Assembly (NCBI GenBank): GCA_002707085.1
Contig: PALY01000002.1
Span: 7,430-13,217, forward strand
DNA length: 5,788 nt
Direction of reading: 5' to 3'
Source: Deltaproteobacteria bacterium
Lineage (GTDB): Bacteria > Myxococcota_A > UBA796
The position numbers and the translations under genes were made by a program. Under the pieces are notes generated by a model, which searched no databases, had not been told where the DNA came from, and worked only from the letters and a program-made list of their open reading frames with translations. Shown here in pieces: positions 1-5,273 of the stretch (the stretch's first letter is position 1; each line of letters opens with the position of its first letter).

Positions 1-1536
1 CATCGGCCAAACTTGGTGTGGAACCAGTTTTCTTGCTCGCCCTTTGACCTTGACGGGTTTGAGCGGAAGTGGGTCGTGACGAGGATCCGACATCTCAGCG
101 TTGCGTTGATTGACGTATACAGCACCAGGGGGCACCAGTCCGGTCAAGCGTGCAGCTTGATTTACAGTATCGCCCAGTACGGTGTACTGAAGCAGGTGCC
201 TTGAGTCGCCGAGGTTTCCTGCAACCAACGGTCCTGAAGCGATACCAATACCGACCTTCAGATCTCCCGCTTCGGGGAATAGGTTCTGCTGATTCAAGGC
301 CGTTACGGCTTGTTGGATATCAATCGCACAACTCACAGCAAGATCGGCATGATTGGATTGTTCGATGGGGCCATTGAATACGACGACAACCGCGTCCCCG
401 ATGTACTGAACCAGAAACCCTTTGTGTTTTTGTACCACTGTGGCCACTTCTTCATAGAAGCGGTTGAGTACGGCGAGCAATTGTTTGGGGTTGATCCGTT
501 CAGACATCGACGTAAAACCACGGATGTCCACAAAGAAAACCGTTGCCATTCGCAGGCTTGGCTCCAAATCAACCTCACCATGTTGGTTGCGGATTTGGTC
601 CAAAATTTCTTCGCTTACATACGAACCGAAGGCACGTTCCATCCGCTTGGCCAAACCAAGGGATTGAAGCATTTGGTTGAATGTGTGATTCAACTTTGCG
701 AAGTCTTTGGTGCCTGTCTCTGTGATTCGGAAATCAAGTTCTCCACGAGACACGGCTTTCAACCCTGCTCGAATGGGGTCGAGGTGGGTCATCAAAGAGT
801 CGGAAAGCTTGCCGCATGCGCTCATTACTGCAGGCATGGTGATCAGTACGAGAAAGGCGAAGTATGTTTGAGCGATGACTTCCGTGGAGTCACTAAGAAT
901 CAAAATCGCGCTTGAATCCCATGTCCAGACCGGGCCAAACCCAAGATCGATGTGGAACATTGAAGTTGATGCTTCGGCGGGAAGCATCATCAAGCTTTGA
1001 CCCATGTGTGCAGCCGAATAGGCGAAGACTGCGGCCATACTTACCAGAGATAGCACCGCCATATTCATGCGGCTGCGGAACTCGGTTGTGAACGGTCGAA
1101 TCAGCCCTTCTAAAACGAGAACCATCAAGGTTCCCAATCCCGCACTTACCGCCCATAGTGTGCCACAGACAATTGCGAGCAGGGTTGTGCTGCCATCACC
1201 AATCGCGCGCATGGGGACGCCAGCCATGTATACGGTGACAATCCCCAAAATGAGGGCCGCAATGGGGGTGGCCATGGCCATGGCCAATCGTGTGAGGTTC
1301 TGGTGGTGTCGAAAACGATTGAACAGGTGTTCTTCGATGTGGCTGACCAAGATGCAAATGGCCAAAATGGCTGTGCCCTTACTGGTAATGACAATGATGG
1401 GCAGCAGACCGGTGCCATCCACTGGAAGCAGCAGCGAAAGGATTACGCTGACAAACAACATAAATGGCGCAATACGAGCGCTTCGCCAAATTTGATCGGC
1501 TTGTTGTTTGTTTGGTGCTGGTGTGTGCGAAGGCAT
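1..1536 (-). CDS. Membrane-anchored HAMP-domain class III adenylate/guanylate cyclase (3' end beyond window)
   Basis: Probably makes cyclic AMP (or cyclic GMP) from the nucleoside triphosphate at the inner membrane. Reading minus from ATG 1536 (AGGA-type ribosome site about 8 bases upstream) gives 512 residues with no stop before the edge. About six hydrophobic helices (near 22-38, 44-65, 83-105, 117-143, 157-173, 221-240) leave a periplasmic loop at about 174-219. Arg/His-rich loops at 66-82 and 144-156 fit the positive-inside rule. A HAMP domain follows (about 248-295, Pro254, Gly264-Glu265), then the FGSYVSEEIL linker and the catalytic domain from about 333. Metal-binding aspartates are Asp337 (FVDIRGFT) and Asp381 (YIGDAVVVVF), with the usual 44-residue spacing. 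Asn459 and Arg463 (VNQAAR) are the transition-state residues, and Lys498 lies in VKVKG. The substrate-specifying Lys is replaced by Gln377; the partner position is Thr452, as in class IIIb. The VKVKG block normally lies near the domain end, so little should be missing. Family assignment is firm; substrate choice is not. Confidence 0.95.
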   Translation of the reverse strand, partial: MPSHTPAPNKQQADQIWRSARIAPFMLFVSVILSLLLPVDGTGLLPIIVITSKGTAILAICILVSHIEEHLFNRFRHHQNLTRLAMAMATPIAALILGIVTVYMAGVPMRAIGDGSTTLLAIVCGTLWAVSAGLGTLMVLVLEGLIRPFTTEFRSRMNMAVLSLVSMAAVFAYSAAHMGQSLMMLPAEASTSMFHIDLGFGPVWTWDSSAILILSDSTEVIAQTYFAFLVLITMPAVMSACGKLSDSLMTHLDPIRAGLKAVSRGELDFRITETGTKDFAKLNHTFNQMLQSLGLAKRMERAFGSYVSEEILDQIRNQHGEVDLEPSLRMATVFFVDIRGFTSMSERINPKQLLAVLNRFYEEVATVVQKHKGFLVQYIGDAVVVVFNGPIEQSNHADLAVSCAIDIQQAVTALNQQNLFPEAGDLKVGIGIASGPLVAGNLGDSRHLLQYTVLGDTVNQAARLTGLVPPGAVYVNQRNAEMSDPRHDPLPLKPVKVKGRARKLVPHQVWPM

Positions 1537-1745
1537 CTTCGTTTCCTGATGGAAATCTTAGGCAAGCACAGAAGTGTTCAAAGGTGGGATAGGTCTATTT
1601 AACCACAAGGCTTGAATAGCCGATACCCAATTGTGTGACAGGAACGTGAATTCGGCAGGTCAATCCAGCACAACGCTATGGTAGCGGATGAATCTTCGTC
1701 GGGGAATAGACACCCGAATGACTTCCCTTGCTGTACGCTGTGTTC
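1537..1745. promoter_or_regulatory. Divergent intergenic region between the cyclase and zinc-ribbon genes
   Basis: These 209 bp must hold the 5' signals of both flanking genes. I see no ORF with a credible ribosome site and no RNA gene. A short dyad, CGCTA-TGG-TAGCG, lies at 1674-1686, about 60 bp before the zinc-ribbon ATG. It could be an operator half-site, but five-base arms occur easily by chance. A weak sigma70-like promoter toward the cyclase is listed separately. Toward the zinc-ribbon gene I find no good -35/-10 pair; the only -10-like hexamer close to the start is TACGCT at 1734-1739. Confidence 0.5.
1555..1581 (-). promoter_or_regulatory. Weak sigma70-like promoter candidate for the cyclase gene
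   Basis: On the minus strand, TTGAAC (1581-1576) resembles a -35 box and TAAGAT (1560-1555) a -10 box. The 15-bp spacer is one or two bases short of the preferred range. Transcription would start near 1548, giving a very short leader that barely includes the AGGAAAC ribosome site at 1547-1541. This is pattern matching only, and the real promoter may lie elsewhere in the intergenic region. Confidence 0.25.
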
Positions 1746-2960
1746 ATGGTTTCGACATGTACAGAGTGTGGCCGTCCAAATGCTGCGAACAGAGATACTT
1801 GTATGTATTGTGGTGCGGCTCTTCCCGAGGGTCAGGCAGTGGCGGTGGAAGAACGCTCCCTACCAACGGACTTAGACCAACTGGTTCGCCAAGCAATGAC
1901 GCTTGGAACAACGCACCGGCTGGAATCGGCGCTTCGTTCACATCAGCCGGATCTGGAGTCAAATGATGCGACCAAACACGATGAAGAAGCGATATCCGAA
2001 CCCGAAAAGACTCGAACTGAGCGGTTGATTGAAATGCAGCGAGCGTGCGCAGAGGCAGTCTCTGCGGATGCAGCACAAGATGAGGAAACATTGTTTGCCG
2101 CTGTGGCGAAGCTTCGTGAGGAGCTGCAGTTGTTGGGGCCCTTGGCCCAGCCTTCCCCGGATGGTGCAGTAGCTGTCGATGCGGGGCCAGTGATTCTGTT
2201 GCCGAAAGTGCGCCGCCCGTACGCGTTGGTCATGGAGGGTCCGGGTAATATTGAACTGCACGAATCGATCGCCCGCGCATTGGATATCGACGGGGTGACC
2301 GCCAGAATGTTGGCATTGGCTCGGCAGCCCAGAGTGGTACTCCGCGGCGAGGATAGAAAACGACTGGAAGATATGGCGTGCGGTGTGAGAGAGCACTTGA
2401 GCCTGAGCGCTACGGTCATTGATGCAGATACATTGCGATCGATGGGGCCAGCATCGTTATTGATTGGGTTTGGGGATGGACCCACCACCCATCCCATCGC
2501 TGATTGGTCTGTCGACTTTAAAGTGGATGGTTTGACCGGTGAAGCCATGGTGGAGCCACCGGCACTGATTGTCCCGGGAGAAATCGTTATCAGTCAGTAC
2601 CGAGAAGCCCGTCAAGGTGGACGACTTAAACATCTTCGGGAAGGTCGGAAACAGGCTTCCTCTGAAAAGAGGTTGGCCATTGTAGATGTGCATATTCCAA
2701 ACAAAATCGTCCGAATATTGGAGCAGTATACGAATTTGTCGGATGCGCCTGGATCGACCGATTCATTCCGGCAGAGTTTGAAGAGTTTGCTTCAAAATTG
2801 GTCAGAACAAGGCATTCTGACCTTGGAGTCACGCACCTGTACCGCATCTGTGGACGGTGGTGTTTCGGGCGGAGCGGAGGCCGCTGCTCTTCGAGATACA
2901 GGCTGGGCTTCGTGGGAGGAACACTCTCGTTCAGCCCGAGCATTGTTTATGGGTGAATGA
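1746..2960 (+). CDS. Zinc-ribbon protein of unknown function
   Basis: A 404-residue protein I do not recognise beyond its N-terminus. Cys5, Cys8, Cys19 and Cys22 form a CxxC-10-CxxC zinc ribbon (CTECG ... CMYCG) of the short kind found at the start of many uncharacterised bacterial proteins; it would bind one structural zinc. Residues about 30-135 are acidic and rich in Glu, Ala and Gln, probably helical and partly disordered. From about 155 the protein looks globular, with strand-helix alternation (ALVMEG, MLALARQPRVVLRGED, SATVIDADTL). A second segment from about 270 carries IVPGEIVISQYREA and AIVDVHIPNKIVRILEQY. No signal peptide or membrane segment is visible, so it is likely cytosolic. 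ATG 1746 was chosen because it sits just before the ribbon; the frame also allows GTG 1740 and TTG 1728 after the stop at 1719-1721. None of these has a clear Shine-Dalgarno. The last 14 bp overlap the convergent hydrolase gene. No function is inferred. Confidence 0.85.
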   Translation: MVSTCTECGRPNAANRDTCMYCGAALPEGQAVAVEERSLPTDLDQLVRQAMTLGTTHRLESALRSHQPDLESNDATKHDEEAISEPEKTRTERLIEMQRACAEAVSADAAQDEETLFAAVAKLREELQLLGPLAQPSPDGAVAVDAGPVILLPKVRRPYALVMEGPGNIELHESIARALDIDGVTARMLALARQPRVVLRGEDRKRLEDMACGVREHLSLSATVIDADTLRSMGPASLLIGFGDGPTTHPIADWSVDFKVDGLTGEAMVEPPALIVPGEIVISQYREARQGGRLKHLREGRKQASSEKRLAIVDVHIPNKIVRILEQYTNLSDAPGSTDSFRQSLKSLLQNWSEQGILTLESRTCTASVDGGVSGGAEAAALRDTGWASWEEHSRSARALFMGE

Positions 2961-3771
2961 GCTTATCGATGGTTCTCAGCAAGGCTCGGTTGGCTTTCAA
3001 TGGACCCCCGGGTAGCCACTTCGGTGAAGTTGGATGTTCATTTCTTGGGTGATGGTTGATTTGGAACCAAGGGAGGTTGGCGGCTGCCGCGGCTTGAATC
3101 ATCGCGTGAGCATGCCCCAATTCATTGGGTTGTGCGTGATCCGGTGACGCTTGCAAGCGAACATACCCACAGCCGATGGCATGTACATGGCGTACGGCTT
3201 CCCGGGATCGCCAGTAACTTTCATCCGTTGATTGATGACCCATCGCTGGTTCTTGTCGGGTTTGGTTCGCCGTGATCGTACGTTGGTCACACGGACCTTC
3301 CCAGTCCAATACCCAGGATACCGGCTCTTGTTGCTGCGCCAAGAGCTTGGCGGCCCCAATAGCACTGGCAATGCCCAACGAGATTCCCACCAAACCCACA
3401 CGGCTTGGGTCTACATTCTTCAGTGTTCTAAGGTGGGTGATCGCTATCGCTGCATTGTCTTGATGTTCCGAACCGCCGAAGTCTTCCGCACCCCAACTCA
3501 AGCCTCTGCCAGACGGATCGTAGGTCAAGACAATACAACCCAGTTGACCGACTTCTTCGGCTGTAATGGGTGCTTTCCGGGTTCTGAACACCTCGCTGCT
3601 GTGGTCGGAACCTGGACAAAGAACAACGGCTGGCCATGGCCCGTCGCCCTCTGGTACGTACAGTGTGGCAGCGATCCGGTATCCGGCAGATGACCGCAGG
3701 TTGATGGAATGGGACATGATGTTTCGAACATTGCGTCTTGAACGAAGCTCTCGAGTGAGGCGGTGTTCCAT
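2947..3771 (-). CDS. Alpha/beta hydrolase family protein (esterase/peptidase-like)
   Basis: A serine hydrolase of the alpha/beta fold, probably cleaving an ester, amide or short peptide; the substrate cannot be read from the sequence. In the 274-residue form the family marks appear in order: a first strand pair typical of the group (AGYRIAATLYVPEGDGPWP), an oxyanion-region CPGSDHS at about 52-58, and YDPSGRGLSWG at about 84-94. The nucleophile elbow GISLG has Ser131. A likely acid is Asp211 in LQASPDHAQP, and the catalytic His is probably among His240, His241 and His246 (NHHPRNEHP). There is no signal peptide or membrane helix, so it is likely cytosolic. It follows the M28 peptidase gene by 20 bp on the same strand, suggesting one transcript. 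The start is uncertain: ATG 3771 has a weak purine-rich AAAGAAGA upstream and avoids overlap. ATG 3717 (256 residues) begins nearer the conserved fold, while TTG 3849 would overlap the peptidase gene. The stop overlaps the convergent zinc-ribbon gene by 14 bp. Confidence 0.88.
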   Translation of the reverse strand: MEHRLTRELRSRRNVRNIMSHSINLRSSAGYRIAATLYVPEGDGPWPAVVLCPGSDHSSEVFRTRKAPITAEEVGQLGCIVLTYDPSGRGLSWGAEDFGGSEHQDNAAIAITHLRTLKNVDPSRVGLVGISLGIASAIGAAKLLAQQQEPVSWVLDWEGPCDQRTITANQTRQEPAMGHQSTDESYWRSREAVRHVHAIGCGYVRLQASPDHAQPNELGHAHAMIQAAAAANLPWFQINHHPRNEHPTSPKWLPGGPLKANRALLRTIDKLIHP

Positions 3772-3791
3772 GCGATCGACGATCTTCTTTA

Positions 3792-5084
3792 TCAACGTCT
3801 TGTTCCTCGACCGAAGGCGGGCCAGGCCAGGATGAAGATCACAGGCCAAAATACGGGTTCGAGCAGTCCATGGAAACTCAACTCTCGCAGAGGCTCAGGT
3901 CTCATCAAGAGGATGACAGGAATCAAACCGAACAGGCGATGGATACGAACCAAAACAGCAGCCAACGCAAAAGGCAGGGCCACAAGGGGATCTAACAACA
4001 GACCGAGGGCCGCAAAAATAGCTGCGGGCAATGCTGGGTGTCCATGCCCGGGTAGCTTTCGCCATGCCGCCAACCACACAAGCCAGGCTGAACCGATGGC
4101 GAATGGTGCGGTGACCCACCAGCCAGAGGGAGAAATGCCCATCTGGGTATGGGCAGTCCGTTCTGCGATTTCACTGGGAAACCCCATGTGGGTCAGTGCA
4201 TACATGGGAACGGCGGCCAGAACGCCCGCCACCATGGCTCGTGCCAGGTCGCCGATGGATGATTTCCAGTCTGGCAAGCCCGCGAGGCCGGACAGGAAGC
4301 CTGTGGATATTGTGAGCCAAGTGGCCCACCCAGGAAATACCCAGCCACCCATGGGGACCGCGGGGTCTCCCTGACTTCTTGGTGGTGTTGGTGCGGTTGC
4401 CATCCCTTCCAATGCTGCAGCAACAGCCACCAAAGAGTCTGTGCGTACGGTGGTGTCTGTTGGTTGATGGTAGTGGGCAAATATGCCCGATTCACTTCGG
4501 GTGATGAGGTTGAACCCGAGGTGGCCACGGCTCACGAAGTAGGCGTGGTCACTTCTCCATTGGGGAAGCGCCCTGCCAAACGCCCGATGTAAATACGGAA
4601 CGTCAATCTCGGTATGGTCTTCCAGCCAATTCAACTCACTTCCTCCCCATGGTGCATCCAAGTCGATTCCCGTGGGTGTTCCGTCTCCAACCAGATCCAG
4701 AGAGACCACGAGGGCAAGCGGCGCTAGACCGAGGGTGTTCCAAGACTCCGCCAGGATTCGGGAACCATACAGCCCATTTTCTTCACCGACAGGAAAGGCA
4801 AGGCATAAATCTTGACTGCTCGTTGTCCGCGCAAGCTCCAGTAAAATGGCTACAGCGCCGGCATTGTCTACAGCACCGGGGGATTGGGCCACCGTGTCTA
4901 CATGGGCCATGAAAAGTTTGCCGCCTTTTCCACGGCATGCAACAGGTGAATCCCCGGCTTGAATCACTGTCCAGCCAGCTTCTGTTAGGCGCGATACAAC
5001 CCCATCTCGAGCTGCACGTTCCTCTGCGCTTCGATGCACACGGGGGCCAATGTCGTTCACCAGCCAGTGAACGTCGGTATTCAT
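3792..5084 (-). CDS. M28-family zinc metallopeptidase with C-terminal multi-helix membrane domain
   Basis: A co-catalytic two-zinc aminopeptidase of family M28, removing N-terminal residues or cleaving small peptides. In the 430-residue form all expected site residues are present: His61 and Asp63 (AHVDTV), bridging Asp73 (GAVDNAGA), general base Glu101 and ligand Glu102 (GEENGLYGS), Asp130 (SLDLVGDG) and His206 (HYHQPTDT). SDHAYF at about 178-183 is also typical. The catalytic part ends near 235. Residues about 245-425 hold roughly six or seven hydrophobic helices (for example near 247-270, 280-298, 321-340, 350-380, 384-394, 407-423). This resembles the plan of membrane M28 proteins, except that no N-terminal signal or anchor is visible, so the catalytic side of the membrane is unclear. 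ATG 5084 was chosen because MNTDVHWLVNDIGPR is a usual M28 opening. The frame also reaches TTG 5204 (470 residues), but that extension lies antisense to the small plus-strand ORF and is not signal-like. The hydrolase gene follows after 20 bp. Confidence 0.93.
   Translation of the reverse strand: MNTDVHWLVNDIGPRVHRSAEERAARDGVVSRLTEAGWTVIQAGDSPVACRGKGGKLFMAHVDTVAQSPGAVDNAGAVAILLELARTTSSQDLCLAFPVGEENGLYGSRILAESWNTLGLAPLALVVSLDLVGDGTPTGIDLDAPWGGSELNWLEDHTEIDVPYLHRAFGRALPQWRSDHAYFVSRGHLGFNLITRSESGIFAHYHQPTDTTVRTDSLVAVAAALEGMATAPTPPRSQGDPAVPMGGWVFPGWATWLTISTGFLSGLAGLPDWKSSIGDLARAMVAGVLAAVPMYALTHMGFPSEIAERTAHTQMGISPSGWWVTAPFAIGSAWLVWLAAWRKLPGHGHPALPAAIFAALGLLLDPLVALPFALAAVLVRIHRLFGLIPVILLMRPEPLRELSFHGLLEPVFWPVIFILAWPAFGRGTRR
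5054..5073. repeat. Perfect 7-bp inverted repeat, possible operator
   Basis: CGTTCAC and GTGAACG are separated by six bases, giving a 20-bp dyad of regulator-binding size. It lies inside the first codons of the M28 gene and 47 bp upstream of the small plus-strand ORF, so a bound regulator could affect either direction. A dyad of this quality is expected a few times by chance in a window this size, so only its position makes it notable. Confidence 0.3.
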
Positions 5085-5100
5085 GCGGTCAATATCGAAC

Positions 5101-5108
5101 AAAGGAGG
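5101..5108 (+). promoter_or_regulatory. Strong Shine-Dalgarno sequence for the 49-codon ORF
   Basis: AAAGGAGG is almost fully complementary to the 16S rRNA 3' end and stands 11 bases before ATG 5120, slightly longer than optimal. It is the strongest ribosome site I saw in the window. It supports translation of the small ORF and argues against the longer peptidase start at 5204, which would place this stretch inside peptidase coding sequence. Confidence 0.65.
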
Positions 5109-5119
5109 AAGCACACCGT

Positions 5120-5269
5120 ATGGTATCGCCTCTGTGGCAGGATATGCAGAAAGCGATGAATAAAGAGATACACCAATCCTTCGTGCCTGCTTTGGGAGTA
5201 CCAAGCTTTCGGCGGGCGTATTCGTTGTTTGGTGTGCTGATGACGATTTTCATTCAAGGCGAACTTTAA
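5120..5269 (+). CDS. Small 49-residue ORF upstream of, and probably coupled to, the ABC exporter gene
   Basis: An unrecognised small protein beginning MVSPLWQDMQKAMNKE. The N-terminal half is polar and helical-looking. The C-terminal half has a short basic FRRAY followed by a hydrophobic run (SLFGVLMTIFI, about 35-45) before ending in QGEL. The hydrophobic run is too short to be a confident membrane helix. The case for translation rests on AAAGGAGG at 5101-5108 and on the stop codon (5267-5269) lying only 4 bp before the exporter ATG. The exporter itself has just a weak AAGGCG ribosome site about 12 bases upstream. This fits translational coupling or a leader peptide. It could instead be a chance frame inside the exporter leader. 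No database family comes to mind and no function is claimed. Confidence 0.5.
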   Translation: MVSPLWQDMQKAMNKEIHQSFVPALGVPSFRRAYSLFGVLMTIFIQGEL

Positions 5270-5273
5270 ACGC

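Noticed and set aside
310..915. 201-codon plus-strand ORF
   Set aside because: It lies antisense to the cyclase catalytic and HAMP domains, whose motifs read cleanly on the minus strand; its own translation shows no family pattern.
1270..1285. Palindromic GGCCATGGCCATGGCC
   Set aside because: It encodes LAMAMA within a cyclase helix; the symmetry follows from repeated Ala and Met codons and is not near any start or end.
1067..1495. 142-codon plus-strand ORF
   Set aside because: It is antisense to the cyclase membrane helices. The Met/Arg-rich translation is what reversed hydrophobic codons give.
2473..2495. Hairpin GGGATGG / CCATCCC with a 9-base loop
   Set aside because: It is internal to the zinc-ribbon gene, has no following T-run and does not overlap a gene end, so it is not a terminator.
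1943..2548. 201-codon minus-strand ORF, rich in Ser and Ala
   Set aside because: It is a shadow of the zinc-ribbon gene, with low-complexity composition and no credible start signal.
3772..3849. Longer hydrolase start at TTG 3849
   Set aside because: It would overlap the peptidase 3' end by 58 bp and add a basic tail not needed for the fold; ATG starts exist downstream.
3763..4374. 203-codon plus-strand ORF
   Set aside because: It is antisense to the peptidase membrane domain, is rich in Arg, Pro and Gly, and has no motif.
4937..5119. Upstream extension of the 49-codon ORF
   Set aside because: The extra codons run antisense through conserved peptidase sequence, and the strong ribosome site points to ATG 5120.
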